Source: Aeromonas caviae
GTDB lineage: Bacteria > Pseudomonadota > Gammaproteobacteria > Enterobacterales > Aeromonadaceae
Length of the DNA stretch: 64,000 nt
Assembly (NCBI RefSeq): GCF_000819785.1
Contig: NZ_CDBK01000090.1
Span: forward strand, 56,045-120,044
Direction of reading: 5' to 3'
A program made the position numbers and the translations under genes. How positions within the stretch are numbered: position 1 is the stretch's first letter; each line of letters opens with the position of its first letter. The notes under the pieces were generated by a model. The model did no database searches. It was not told the DNA's origin and saw only the letters and a list, made by a program, of their open reading frames with translations. Positions 26,760 through 35,703 of this stretch are shown in pieces.

Positions 26760-29700
26760 ATGATCCCGAGACTCGATTACCAGGACAGTTTGTCACCTAC
26801 AACCCTGCAGTTTCTTGAGTTGCTGGCGCGATCAGCATTTCGTGGTGATATCGAAAAGTCTTATGCAAGCCGGTTGGCGATGGCGACGGATAACAGCGTC
26901 TATCAGGTCGTACCTCAGGCGGTTCTCTATCCGCGCAGCGCGGATGACATAGCGGTGATGCTCAAGCTGGCCCAGGGGCCCGAGTACGCGACCTTGAGTT
27001 TCTTCCCTCGCGGCGGCGGTACCGGCACCAATGGCCAATCCTTGGGCGGCGGCATTATCGTCGATCTCTCGCGCCATATGAACCAGATCATGGAAATTAA
27101 TCTGGAAGAGGGCTGGGTGCGGGCCCAGGCAGGAGTGGTCAAAGACCAGCTCAACGCCTTTTTGAAGCCCCACGGCTACTTCTTCTCGCCGGATCTCTCC
27201 ACTTCCAACCGGGCCACCTTAGGGGGCATGGTCAACACCGATGCCTCGGGGCAGGGGTCCCTCGTCTACGGCAAGACCTCGGATCATGTGCTCGGCCTCA
27301 AGGCCGTGCTGGAAAACGGTGATATCATGGCCACCGAGCCGGTGACCGGTCAGCGTCTGGCGGACAAGCTGGCCCTCGAGACCCGTGAAGGGGAGATCTA
27401 TCGCACCCTCTATCGCATCGGCCGCGAGCGGCGCGCCGACATCGAAGCCACCTTCCCCAAGCTCAACCGCTTTCTGACCGGTTACGATCTCAAGCACCTC
27501 TATCAGCCCGAGAGCGACACCCTGGACGTCAGCCGGGTGCTGTGCGGTTCGGAAGGTTCCTTGGGTTTTATCACCGAAGCTAGGCTCAACATCACCCCTA
27601 TCCCGCGCTACCGCACCTTGGTCAACGTCAAGTACGACAGCTTCCCCTCCGCGCTCAGAAACGCCCCCTTTATGGTACAGGCCCATGCGCTGTCGGTGGA
27701 GACGGTGGACTCCCGGGTGCTGGGACTGGCCCGCGCCGACATCATCTGGCACTCGGTGAAGGATCTCATCCAGGATGTGCCGGGCAAGGATCTGCAGGGG
27801 CTCAACATCGTCGAGTTTGCGGATACTGACGAGGCCGAACACAAGGCCAAGGTGGCGGAGCTGTGCCGGCGCATCGACGGCCTGCTGGCGCGTGGTGAAG
27901 CCGGGGTCATTGGCTATCAGGTGTGCGACCACCTGCCGAGCATCGAGACCATCTATGGCATGCGCAAGAAGTCGGTGGGGCTGCTCGGCAACGCCGAGGG
28001 GCGCAAGAAGCCGGTGGCCTTCACCGAAGACACCGCCGTGCCGCCGGAATCCCTGGCGGACTTCATCATGGAGTTTCGCGCCCTGCTGGATGCTCACGGC
28101 CTTGACTACGGCATGTTCGGCCACGTCGATGCCGGGGTGCTGCATGTGCGCCCGGCGCTGGACTTGTGCGATCCCGAGCAGGAGGTGCTGCTGCGGCGCA
28201 TCTCGGATCAGGTGGTGGCGCTGACCGCCAAATACGGCGGCCTGATGTGGGGGGAGCACGGCAAGGGCTTTCGCTCCGAATACAGCCCCGCCTTCTTCGG
28301 CGAGCTGTGGGAGGAGCTGCAACGGGTCAAGGGGGCGTTCGATCCGGCCAACCGCATCAACCCGGGCAAGATCTGCATGCCTTATGGCAGCGGCGCTTCG
28401 CTTGTCTCGGTGGACGGGCCCAAGCGCGGCAAATTCGACCGCCAGATCCCGATTGCCGTGCGCGAGAGCTATACCCGGGCCCTCGATTGCAACGGCAACG
28501 GTCTCTGCTTCACCTTCGAGACCGACTCCCCCATGTGCCCCTCGGTCAAGATCAGCCGCGACCGCCGTCACTCCCCCAAGGGGCGGGCTGGCCTGATGCG
28601 TGAATGGCTACGCCAGTTGTCGGAGCAGGGCTTCGATCCCCTTGCCGAAGAGGTGGCGCTGCAAAGCGGCGGTTTGCGCTTCAAGCAAATTGTCGACAAG
28701 TTCCGCAATACGGTGGCCCGCGCTCGGGGCGAGTATGACTTCTCCCACGAGGTGATGGAGGCGATGGAGGGGTGCCTTGCGTGCAAGGCATGCACCAGCC
28801 AGTGCCCCATCAAGGTGGATGTGCCCACCTTCCGCGCCCGCTTCATGCAGCTCTATCACAGCCGATATCTGCGCGGCCCCAAGGATTATTTCGTGGGCAC
28901 GGTAGAGAGCTATGCGCCCCTGCTGGCCAAGGCCCCCAAGCTGGTCAACTTCTTCCTCGAAAAAGAGTGGGCCCAGAAGGCGACCGAGAAGAGCATCGGC
29001 ATGGTGGATGTGCCGCTGCTCTCCGTGCCGACTCTGGCCGAGGAGCTGCGGGATCACCGCGCCCGCTATTTCGATCTGCCGGGCCTGGAGGCCATGAGCC
29101 CCGAGCAGCGCCAAAAAGTGGTGCTCATCGTGCAGGATCCCTTCACCAGCTACTACGACGCCCCCGTGGTGCGTGACCTGGTGAAGCTGGCCAGCAAGCT
29201 GGGCTATCAGCCCTACCTGTTGCCGTTCAAACCCAACGGCAAGCCCCAGCACGTGAAGGGATTCCTGCGCGCCTTCGCCCGCACCGCAGCCAGCAGCGCC
29301 CAGTTCCTCAACAAGGTGGCGGCCCTCGGCATCCCCATGGTGGGGGTGGACCCCTCTCTGGTGCTCTGCTATCGAGATGAGTACGTGAAGGCGCTCGGCC
29401 CCGCCCGCGGTGATTTCCAGGTGCTGCTGCCCCAGGAGTGGCTGCTCTCCCTGCCTGACGAGGCGCTGCCGCTGCGGGAAGAGGCTGCCGCCGACCCCTG
29501 GTATCTGTTTGCCCACTGCACCGAGAAGACCGCCAAGCCCACCACCCACGGTGACTGGAGCACCCTGTTCGGCCGCTTCGGTGCGCGTTTGCAGCCGGTG
29601 TCGGTGGGTTGCTGCGGCATGGCGGGCACCTATGGTCACGACGCCAAACAGGTGGAGAACTCCAAGGGGATCTACGGTCTGAGCTGGGCCGAACCTCTTG

Positions 29701-29816
29701 AACGCCTGCCCAAGGCTCGCTGCCTGGCCACCGGTTATTCGTGCCGCAGCCAGGTCAAGCGGATGGAGGGGGAGAAGCTCAAGCACCCGCTGCAGGCCCT
29801 GCTGGAACTGCTCTGA
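26760..29816 (+). CDS. ydiJ: D-2-hydroxyglutarate dehydrogenase YdiJ (FAD plus Fe-S)
   Basis: 1018 aa, the same length as E. coli YdiJ. An FAD-binding PCMH-type domain (about 60-280; PRGGGTGTNGQSLGGG) and a vanillyl-alcohol-oxidase-like C-terminal cap (GHVDAGVLHVRP, GEHGKGFRSEY) are followed by ferredoxin-type cysteines (CLACKACTSQCPIKVD near residue 671) and a CCG-type motif (CCGMAGTYGHD near 950). The enzyme oxidises D-2-hydroxyglutarate formed as a by-product of SerA. The ATG at 26760 follows AAGGA and replaces a start 32 codons upstream. It overlaps the next gene by one base (TGATG), and the menI-like gene follows, as ydiI neighbours ydiJ in E. coli. Confidence 0.94.
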   Translation: MIPRLDYQDSLSPTTLQFLELLARSAFRGDIEKSYASRLAMATDNSVYQVVPQAVLYPRSADDIAVMLKLAQGPEYATLSFFPRGGGTGTNGQSLGGGIIVDLSRHMNQIMEINLEEGWVRAQAGVVKDQLNAFLKPHGYFFSPDLSTSNRATLGGMVNTDASGQGSLVYGKTSDHVLGLKAVLENGDIMATEPVTGQRLADKLALETREGEIYRTLYRIGRERRADIEATFPKLNRFLTGYDLKHLYQPESDTLDVSRVLCGSEGSLGFITEARLNITPIPRYRTLVNVKYDSFPSALRNAPFMVQAHALSVETVDSRVLGLARADIIWHSVKDLIQDVPGKDLQGLNIVEFADTDEAEHKAKVAELCRRIDGLLARGEAGVIGYQVCDHLPSIETIYGMRKKSVGLLGNAEGRKKPVAFTEDTAVPPESLADFIMEFRALLDAHGLDYGMFGHVDAGVLHVRPALDLCDPEQEVLLRRISDQVVALTAKYGGLMWGEHGKGFRSEYSPAFFGELWEELQRVKGAFDPANRINPGKICMPYGSGASLVSVDGPKRGKFDRQIPIAVRESYTRALDCNGNGLCFTFETDSPMCPSVKISRDRRHSPKGRAGLMREWLRQLSEQGFDPLAEEVALQSGGLRFKQIVDKFRNTVARARGEYDFSHEVMEAMEGCLACKACTSQCPIKVDVPTFRARFMQLYHSRYLRGPKDYFVGTVESYAPLLAKAPKLVNFFLEKEWAQKATEKSIGMVDVPLLSVPTLAEELRDHRARYFDLPGLEAMSPEQRQKVVLIVQDPFTSYYDAPVVRDLVKLASKLGYQPYLLPFKPNGKPQHVKGFLRAFARTAASSAQFLNKVAALGIPMVGVDPSLVLCYRDEYVKALGPARGDFQVLLPQEWLLSLPDEALPLREEAAADPWYLFAHCTEKTAKPTTHGDWSTLFGRFGARLQPVSVGCCGMAGTYGHDAKQVENSKGIYGLSWAEPLERLPKARCLATGYSCRSQVKRMEGEKLKHPLQALLELL

Positions 29817-30304
29817 TGCTCCACTTTCCCAAGGGATTCCGGGTGCCGAAGGCCTATCGGCACCCGCATTTTCTGTTGCTCCCCACCACGCCGTCCCAGG
29901 CCGTGGTGGAGTTTGTCGCCATCCTGCGCGAGCGGGAGCAGCTCCATCAGCTGTTTCGCCCGGACGATGTGTGGCCCTCCGCCCATTTCAGCCTGAGTCA
30001 GCACGAGGCCGACTTGGAGTGGCAGCACTCCGAGTTTCTGGCCAAGCGCTCCTTTGCCTATGGCCTCTGGAGCCCGGACAGGGAGCCCCGCTTCTGGGGC
30101 GGGGTTTACCTCTATCCGTCGGTGCTGCCGGAGGTGCAGGTGGAGCTCTTCTTCTGGAAGGTGGCCGAGGCGCCGCTCACTGACAGCGAACTCGAAGCCG
30201 AACTGCGCACCTGGCTCGGCAAGGTATGGCGCTGGTCCGAGCCGCGTCTGCCGGGGCGGGACGGCACCTGGGCCGAGTGGCCAGGGGTGACCTATCCCTG
30301 GTGA
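29816..30304 (+). CDS. Uncharacterised protein translated with ydiJ
   Basis: 162 aa; I do not recognise the family with confidence. The ATG shares its A with the ydiJ stop (TGATG), so the two are almost certainly translationally coupled. The protein is rich in Trp, Phe and Pro (KAYRHPHFLLLPTTPSQ, PRFWGGVYLYPSVLPEVQVELFFWKV), with no signal peptide or membrane segment. The beta-strand-like tract resembles a compact alpha/beta fold and a GNAT-like fold is possible. A terminator directly follows, so it is the last gene of the ydiJ unit. Confidence 0.72.
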   Translation: MLHFPKGFRVPKAYRHPHFLLLPTTPSQAVVEFVAILREREQLHQLFRPDDVWPSAHFSLSQHEADLEWQHSEFLAKRSFAYGLWSPDREPRFWGGVYLYPSVLPEVQVELFFWKVAEAPLTDSELEAELRTWLGKVWRWSEPRLPGRDGTWAEWPGVTYPW

Positions 30305-30320
30305 GGGTCAATCTCGATGC

Positions 30321-30351
30321 AAGATGCCCCGGCGTGGGCATCTTTTTTTTT
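30321..30351 (+). terminator. Terminator of the ydiJ operon
   Basis: 9-bp stem AAGATGCCC / GGGCATCTT with a 6-base loop and a run of nine T; a textbook intrinsic terminator. Confidence 0.95.
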
Positions 30352-30430
30352 GCGCCTTTTTCGCCGACACTGCTGGTTTGCCGCTACAGCGCAGCGATAA
30401 CCCGTTGATCACGCAAGGAGTCCGCTCACC

Positions 30431-30892
30431 ATGAGTCAAGAAAGCAGCCCCATCTGGCGCAAACCCATGAGCCTGGAGGGGCTCAATGCCAGCTCCCGCA
30501 ACACCCTGATGGCCCACCTCGACATCGTCTACACCGCCTTTGGCCCCGACTGGCTGGAGGCCACCATGCCGGTGGATCACCGCACCCATCAACCGCTCGG
30601 CATGCTGCACGGCGGCGCCTCCGTGGTGCTGGCGGAAACGCTGGGATCGCTTGCGGCCAACATGGCGGTGGGGGAGGAGAGTTATTGCGTGGGGCTGGAG
30701 GTCAATGCCAATCACCTACGGGCCAAGCGGGAAGGGGTGGTGACGGGGCGCTGCGCGCCGCTGCATCTGGGGGCAACGACTCAGGTGTGGCAGATCGAGA
30801 TTCGCGATGAACGTGGTCGTTTATTGTGCACCAGCCGATTGACCATGGCAGTGCTCAAGCACAAGCGGGACAAGGACTCTGGCGAAGCGTGA
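30431..30892 (+). CDS. menI: Hotdog-fold acyl-CoA thioesterase, MenI/YdiI-like
   Basis: 153 aa. LEATMPVDHRTHQPLGMLHGGASVVLAETLGS and GLEVNANHLRAKREG closely follow E. coli YdiI (MenI), the 1,4-dihydroxy-2-naphthoyl-CoA thioesterase of menaquinone synthesis. The catalytic glutamate lies in the VVLAE segment, after the HGGAS turn. The start has AAGGAG ten bases upstream. The gene adjoins ydiJ as in E. coli but has its own terminator-separated unit. YdiI is promiscuous, so other aromatic acyl-CoAs could be substrates. Confidence 0.88.
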   Translation: MSQESSPIWRKPMSLEGLNASSRNTLMAHLDIVYTAFGPDWLEATMPVDHRTHQPLGMLHGGASVVLAETLGSLAANMAVGEESYCVGLEVNANHLRAKREGVVTGRCAPLHLGATTQVWQIEIRDERGRLLCTSRLTMAVLKHKRDKDSGEA

Positions 30893-30987
30893 TCCGCAAT
30901 AACGCATCATGAGTGAAAAATAAGCAAGCCATAGTCGCGAGATCCCTCTATAATTGCCAACGTCTTGAGACACCTATCACATTTTTC

Positions 30988-31016
30988 AAGACAGCAGAAC
31001 AAAGTGGCGCTATAAT
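30988..31016 (+). promoter_or_regulatory. Probable sigma-70 promoter of deaD
   Basis: AAGACA, a 17-base spacer and a perfect TATAAT (31011-31016), about 57 bases before the ATG. A second TATAAT at 30949-30954 may mark an upstream promoter and longer leader. Confidence 0.55.
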
Positions 31017-31072
31017 CGCCGCCTTTTTGCTATTCCGCGGTGTTAGCCGCCTGCCTTAATCTGGAAGAATCT

Positions 31073-32971
31073 ATGTCTGATACCGAACAACTGCCCCTTT
31101 TTAGTGAGCTTGGACTGGCCGCGCCTGTATTGAAAGCGCTGCAGGACGTGGGCTATGAGCGCCCGTCTCCCATCCAGGCCGCAGCAATTCCCCACCTGAT
31201 GGCGGGACACGATCTGCTGGGGCAGGCACAAACCGGTACAGGGAAGACCGCTGCTTTTGCCTTGCCTCTGTTGTCTCGTCTGGAAGCTGGTAACCGCAAC
31301 ACCCAGATCCTGGTGCTGGCCCCGACCCGCGAGCTGGCCCTGCAGGTGGCTGAGGCGTGCCAACGCTATGCCCACCACATGCCCGATTTCCACGTGCTGC
31401 CCATCTACGGCGGCGCTTCCTACGAAACCCAGACCCGCGCTCTGCGCCGCGGTGCCCAGGTTGTCGTGGGTACCCCGGGCCGCGTGATGGACCTGATCCG
31501 TCGCAAGAACCTGGACCTCTCCGGTCTGAAAGCCCTGGTGCTGGATGAAGCGGACGAAATGCTGCGCATGGGCTTCATCGACGACGTGGACTGGATCATG
31601 GATCAGTGCCCGGCCGGTCGTCAGGTTGCCCTGTTCTCTGCCACCATGCCGGAGCAGATCCGTCGTGTTGCCCAGAAGCACCTGAAGCAGCCCAAAGAGA
31701 TCAAGATCGCCTCCAAGACCGCGACCGCCACCACCATTCGTCAGCGTTACTGGCAGGTGACCGGTCTGCACAAGCTGGACGCCATGACCCGTCTGCTGGA
31801 AGTGGAATCCTACGAAGCCCTGCTGGTGTTCGTGCGTACCAAGAACGCCGCCGAAGAGCTGGCAGGCAAGCTGGCTGCCCGTGGTCACGCCTGTGAAGCG
31901 CTGCACGGTGACATCCCGCAGAAGCTGCGTGAGCGTACCGTTGACAAGCTGCGTCAGGGCCAGCTGGACATTCTGATCGCCACCGACGTGGTCGCCCGCG
32001 GTCTGGACGTTGAGCGCATCACCCACGTGGTGAACTACGACATTCCCTACGACACCGAATCCTACGTTCACCGTATCGGCCGTACCGGCCGTGCCGGTCG
32101 CAAGGGTGAAGCCATCCTGTTCGTGGCGCCGCGCGAGCGTCGCATGCTGCGTGCCATCGAGCACGCCACTCGTCAAGCCATCGAGCCGATGAAGATGCCG
32201 AGCACCGAGGACATCAACCAGCACCGTCTGGCCAAGTTCAAGGAGCGCATCCGCGAAACCATGATGGGCGAAGAGCTCGAGATCTACCACAACCTGGTGA
32301 ACGAGCTGATCGAAGAAGACTCTGCCGATCCGCTGGAGCTGGCTGCCGCACTGGCCAAGCTGGTACAGGGTGACCAACCGCTGCTGCTGGATGACTCCAT
32401 CCCGGATCCGGTGTTCAATGCTGGCAACGACCGCGGTGGCTTCGAGCGTCGTGAGTTCAACGACCGTGGCGGTCGTGACTTCGGTGACCGTGGCGATCGT
32501 CCGGCCCGTCGCATGCCGTCCCTGGAGCCGCGTCCGCTGAAAGACAACCCGGACGTGGAGATGGAGCGTTACCGTGTCGACGTGGGCGCCCATCACGGCG
32601 TCAAGCCGGGCCAGATCGTGGGTGCCATCGCCAACGAAGCGAACATCGAGAGCCGCTTCATCGGCAACATCGACATCGCCGATGACTTCTCCACCGTCGA
32701 TCTGCCCAAGGGCATGAGCGCCGAGGTGCTGGAAGTGATCAAGAAGGCCCGTGTCTGCCAGCGTCCGCTGCAGATCACCCGTTACACCGAAGTGCCGGCC
32801 GGTGGCAACACTGCTCCCCGTCCGCCCCGTGGTGATCGTCCGTTCCGTGGCGACCGTCCTTTCAACAAGGATCGCCGTCCCCAGGGTGACCGTCCCTTCA
32901 ACAAGGATCGCCGTGAAGGCGGTTTCGACAAGGGTCGCAAATTCGGTGGCAACAAGCGCCGCGACAGCTAA
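31073..32971 (+). CDS. deaD: DEAD-box ATP-dependent RNA helicase DeaD/CsdA
   Basis: 632 aa (E. coli 629). All helicase motifs are present: Q-motif region RPSPIQ, AQTGTGKT, PTRELALQ, DEAD in VLDEADEML, SAT, and HRIGRTGR. They are followed by a dimerisation region, a DbpA-type RNA-binding domain (about 480-570, RYRVDVGAHHGVKPGQIVGAI) and a basic Arg/Gly/Asp-rich tail with repeated DRPFNKDRR units. It unwinds RNA in ribosome assembly and mRNA decay, especially in the cold. The ATG at 31073 follows GGAAGA. Codon use is of the highly expressed type (CGT, CTG), unlike its neighbours. Confidence 0.96.
   Translation: MSDTEQLPLFSELGLAAPVLKALQDVGYERPSPIQAAAIPHLMAGHDLLGQAQTGTGKTAAFALPLLSRLEAGNRNTQILVLAPTRELALQVAEACQRYAHHMPDFHVLPIYGGASYETQTRALRRGAQVVVGTPGRVMDLIRRKNLDLSGLKALVLDEADEMLRMGFIDDVDWIMDQCPAGRQVALFSATMPEQIRRVAQKHLKQPKEIKIASKTATATTIRQRYWQVTGLHKLDAMTRLLEVESYEALLVFVRTKNAAEELAGKLAARGHACEALHGDIPQKLRERTVDKLRQGQLDILIATDVVARGLDVERITHVVNYDIPYDTESYVHRIGRTGRAGRKGEAILFVAPRERRMLRAIEHATRQAIEPMKMPSTEDINQHRLAKFKERIRETMMGEELEIYHNLVNELIEEDSADPLELAAALAKLVQGDQPLLLDDSIPDPVFNAGNDRGGFERREFNDRGGRDFGDRGDRPARRMPSLEPRPLKDNPDVEMERYRVDVGAHHGVKPGQIVGAIANEANIESRFIGNIDIADDFSTVDLPKGMSAEVLEVIKKARVCQRPLQITRYTEVPAGGNTAPRPPRGDRPFRGDRPFNKDRRPQGDRPFNKDRREGGFDKGRKFGGNKRRDS
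32852..32914 (+). repeat. Tandem 27-base repeat inside deaD
   Basis: Two copies, 32852-32878 and 32888-32914, differing by one base, each encoding DRPFNKDRR. They form part of the basic C-terminal tail and could vary in copy number between strains. Confidence 0.8.
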
Positions 32972-32991
32972 ACCCTGACTGCACTGATGAG

Positions 32992-33019
32992 AAGGCCGCT
33001 CCATGGAGCGGCCTTTTTT
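32992..33019 (+). terminator. Terminator of deaD
   Basis: Perfect palindromic stem AAGGCCGCTCC / GGAGCGGCCTT followed by a run of six T, 20 bases after the stop. Confidence 0.93.
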
Positions 33020-33102
33020 GTGTCTGTTTTTCAGATGCGTAGCAAAGATTGTCACCTTTTTCCGGCCGTGGCGGGCACCCGGTTTGATGAGGAGCCAGTG
33101 AA

Positions 33103-33279
33103 ATGAAAAATGGTGCAATCCATTTGCCTGGGGGTGGCGCCTGGTGTCATTCTTTGGGAAGCGATTGGGTACTTTTGGAAGGCGCAGAGATAGTTGCTGG
33201 TTGCAAACGACTGCGACTTTGGTCTGAAGGTGCATTCTGTTGTTTGCATATGAGTCAGCAGAGTGAGATGAATAAATAA
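33103..33279 (+). CDS. Possible small protein of 58 residues
   Basis: ATG preceded by GAGGAG at 8-base spacing, giving 58 codons that end in TAA before the next gene's ribosome binding site. The predicted protein has four Cys and three Trp (GGGAWCHSLGSDWVLL, GCKRLRLWSEGAFCCLH) and no signal peptide. Base composition is lower in GC than the flanking genes and codon use is not clearly of the coding type. I do not recognise it. It could be a real small gene, a leader peptide for the following pair, or chance. Confidence 0.35.
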   Translation: MKNGAIHLPGGGAWCHSLGSDWVLLEGAEIVAGCKRLRLWSEGAFCCLHMSQQSEMNK

Positions 33280-33302
33280 ACCGTATGACAGGGAGGTGCG
33301 TG

Positions 33303-33785
33303 ATGGGCAAGTGGCTTGGCAAGGTGTTGCTGATATCTGGATGGCTCGTGTCGGGTATGGTGTTGGCGGAGGAGCCCTTCTTCAGAATTGCGGGGGCGGG
33401 GTGCTGCAATGGCAAGGGGGAGGTGGTGCTGACCCGTGCCGAGTTTGAGGCCTTGCCGCAGACGGAGGTTAAGACAGGGACGCCCTGGACCGAGGGGGAG
33501 CACCTCTATCGCGGGGTGTTGCTGCGGGACCTGGTCAGGATCTACGGTCTCAAGAGCCAGGAGGTCAAGGCCCTCGCGGTCAATGAATACTGGGCCGCAC
33601 TGCCGCTGGAAGACGGGGAGAAGTACCCGGTGCTGGTGGCCGAGAAACAGGATGGCAAGGCTCTGACTCTGCGCAACAAGGGGCCGCTCTGGGTCATTTA
33701 TCCCCTCACCGACCATCCCGAACTCAACAAGGAGCTCTATCACAGCCGGATGGTGTGGCAGCTGACGGCGCTGGAGAGCAAATAA
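33303..33785 (+). CDS. Exported molybdopterin-fold (oxidoreductase-like) protein
   Basis: 160 aa with a signal peptide (WLGKVLLISGWLVSGMVLAEE). The mature part resembles the oxidoreductase molybdopterin-binding fold: VVLTRAEFEALPQ, LYRGVLLRDLVRIYGL, NEYWAALPLED and GPLWVIYPL. It is much shorter than catalytic sulfite oxidase or MsrP proteins. One CC pair (GAGCCNGKG) lies near the mature N-terminus. The ATG at 33303 follows GGGAGG. One base separates its stop from the GGDEF/EAL gene's ATG, so the two are coupled. That suggests it is a periplasmic partner or ligand-binding subunit of the signalling protein rather than a housekeeping enzyme. Confidence 0.78.
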   Translation: MGKWLGKVLLISGWLVSGMVLAEEPFFRIAGAGCCNGKGEVVLTRAEFEALPQTEVKTGTPWTEGEHLYRGVLLRDLVRIYGLKSQEVKALAVNEYWAALPLEDGEKYPVLVAEKQDGKALTLRNKGPLWVIYPLTDHPELNKELYHSRMVWQLTALESK

Positions 33786-33786
33786 G

Positions 33787-35703
33787 ATGCTGCGCGGCAA
33801 GTTCTTGAGCCTGATCCTGATGGTGACCACCTTTTTGGGGGTGACCCTCTGGTCGGTCTGGAACTATGACCGCGCGTTCAATGCGGTGACGCGCTACACC
33901 CAGCTCTCCGCCTGGGCACTGGCCCAGCTCGAGCTGGAGATCCACGCCTTCGAGGAGGGCTTGCAGCTCTATCGTGCCGGTGCCGCCAGCCGGGAGGAGA
34001 TGAACAAGCGCTTTGACATTGCCTGGAACCGGCTCGATGTCTTCCTGCACGGGGAGGAGGCAAAGTCGGTCAGGGCCCGATTCGGTGCGGACAAGGCGGT
34101 CGGCAAGATCCTCGCTCTCTTCGAACGCTATGAGCAGGATGTGGTGCAAGGGGAGCCGAATTCCCCTGCACTCAAGATGTTCACGGCCGCGCTCGATGAC
34201 GAGATGCGCGGGGTGCGGGACGTGATGGTGAAAAACTTCACCGGGCCTTCTGCCATCGCCCAGCGCGAGCTGCTCAACGAGTCGAAAACCCAGAACTTCT
34301 TCATCCTGGGATTTCTGATGCTGGCGACCATGGTGATGTTGATGGTGCTGTTTCGCGAAGTGCGTCGCCAGCATTTTCTGGCGTGGAACGACCCTCTCAC
34401 CCGTCTCCCCAACCGGGCGGCGCTCATCAAGCACCTCCAACAGTGGACCAGCCATCCCGGTCGGCGCAGCAGCATCACCGTCTGTCTCATGGATCTGGGG
34501 CATTTCAGGGAGGTCAATGACAGTCTGGGTTACGAAGTGGGGGACGCCTTGCTCAAACGGCTTGCGGCGCGGATCAAGGCCGCCTCTGGCCAGGGGATCT
34601 TCGCTGCCCGTACCGGCAGTGACGAGTTCACCCTCATCATCACCGGCACCATGCCCACCTATCTGCGCTTCCCGTTTCTGGAGCAACTGCGCAGCGAGCT
34701 GGCGGATCTGGTGTTTGCTGCCGATCCGGCGCACCGGGTCCGGGTCTTCATGGGCACCAGCCAGTACGTGAAACCGGATCATTCACCGGAAGAGATGCTG
34801 TTGTTTGCCGATATCGCCCTCGACAGCGCCAAGCGCAAGCGGCTGAATCGCAATGTGCTCTTCTCCAGCAGCATGTATCAGCACTATCAGCGCAAACGCC
34901 GGCTGTCGACCGAGCTGCGGGAGCTTATCCACTGCCCGCAATGCCCGCAACTGGCCCTTTACTATCAGCCCATCGTGCGCGGCCAGAGTGTGGTGAGGCT
35001 GGGGGCGGAGGCGCTGATACGCTGGCATCATCCGGAATATGGCTTTATTGCCCCCCTCGACATCATCTCGCTGGCAGAAGAGAACGGGTTGGGTGAGGCG
35101 CTGGGGGGCTGGATCATCCGGCGCATGCAGCTCGATCTGTCCGGCTTCCCGAAGGAGGTGCTAGCACCGCTCGAGATCTCCATCAACCTCTCCAACTCCA
35201 TGTTCAACATGGGGTTGGCCAGGGAGATTGAAGAGAAGATGAGTGACGGTCCGTTGGGACTGCACCAGTTGATAGTGGAGCTGACCGAAACCATCGCCCT
35301 CGATGACATCGCCCTGAGCAAGCAGATCATCCACTCCCTGCGCCAGATAGGGGTACGGGTGGCCCTCGATGACTTCGGAACCGGCTGGTCCTCGTTCTCT
35401 TACCTGCGTGAACTCTATTTCGACAAGCTCAAGATAGACAGATCCTTTATCACCGCGATCGACAGTGACACCCGGCAGGCGCTCTTCGTCGAAACCATCA
35501 CCACCCTCTCTCATCAGTTGGGGGTGCGCGTCGTGGCGGAAGGGGTGGAAAACAGCGATGAGCTCAAGGCGGTGCTCACCATAGGGGTGGATGAGATCCA
35601 GGGTTATTTCTACTCGCGTCCCTTGCCGCTGCCGGAGTTCATGCAGTTCTGTCACCGCTATTTCGCCCACAGCGCCGCCATTCAGGAAGTGGCACTGGGC
35701 TAG
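33787..35703 (+). CDS. Membrane GGDEF/EAL protein, likely cyclic di-GMP phosphodiesterase
   Basis: 638 aa. Two membrane helices (about 8-25 and 170-190) flank a roughly 140-residue periplasmic sensor region with predicted helices. A GGDEF domain follows whose signature reads GSDEF (277-281), a substitution expected to weaken or abolish cyclase activity. The EAL domain looks complete: EALIRW (Glu408), ELTET, DDFGTGWSS, KIDRSF and EGVE. Degradation of cyclic di-GMP is the favoured output, with GTP binding to the GGDEF domain as possible control. It is coupled to the preceding molybdopterin-fold gene. Confidence 0.9.
   Translation: MLRGKFLSLILMVTTFLGVTLWSVWNYDRAFNAVTRYTQLSAWALAQLELEIHAFEEGLQLYRAGAASREEMNKRFDIAWNRLDVFLHGEEAKSVRARFGADKAVGKILALFERYEQDVVQGEPNSPALKMFTAALDDEMRGVRDVMVKNFTGPSAIAQRELLNESKTQNFFILGFLMLATMVMLMVLFREVRRQHFLAWNDPLTRLPNRAALIKHLQQWTSHPGRRSSITVCLMDLGHFREVNDSLGYEVGDALLKRLAARIKAASGQGIFAARTGSDEFTLIITGTMPTYLRFPFLEQLRSELADLVFAADPAHRVRVFMGTSQYVKPDHSPEEMLLFADIALDSAKRKRLNRNVLFSSSMYQHYQRKRRLSTELRELIHCPQCPQLALYYQPIVRGQSVVRLGAEALIRWHHPEYGFIAPLDIISLAEENGLGEALGGWIIRRMQLDLSGFPKEVLAPLEISINLSNSMFNMGLAREIEEKMSDGPLGLHQLIVELTETIALDDIALSKQIIHSLRQIGVRVALDDFGTGWSSFSYLRELYFDKLKIDRSFITAIDSDTRQALFVETITTLSHQLGVRVVAEGVENSDELKAVLTIGVDEIQGYFYSRPLPLPEFMQFCHRYFAHSAAIQEVALG

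Noticed and set aside
25664..26761. Longer CDF start 57 codons upstream
   Set aside because: The internal ATG at 26590 has a strong AAAGGAGGAC, and the extension overlaps the ydiJ promoter region with no homology.
32821..32971. Possible CRISPR-like or minisatellite repeat
   Set aside because: The two repeated units are in frame within deaD and encode its basic tail; there are no spacers.
31043..33415. 790-codon open frame opposite deaD
   Set aside because: Antisense shadow of a highly biased, strongly expressed gene; composition is not protein-like and it crosses the deaD terminator.
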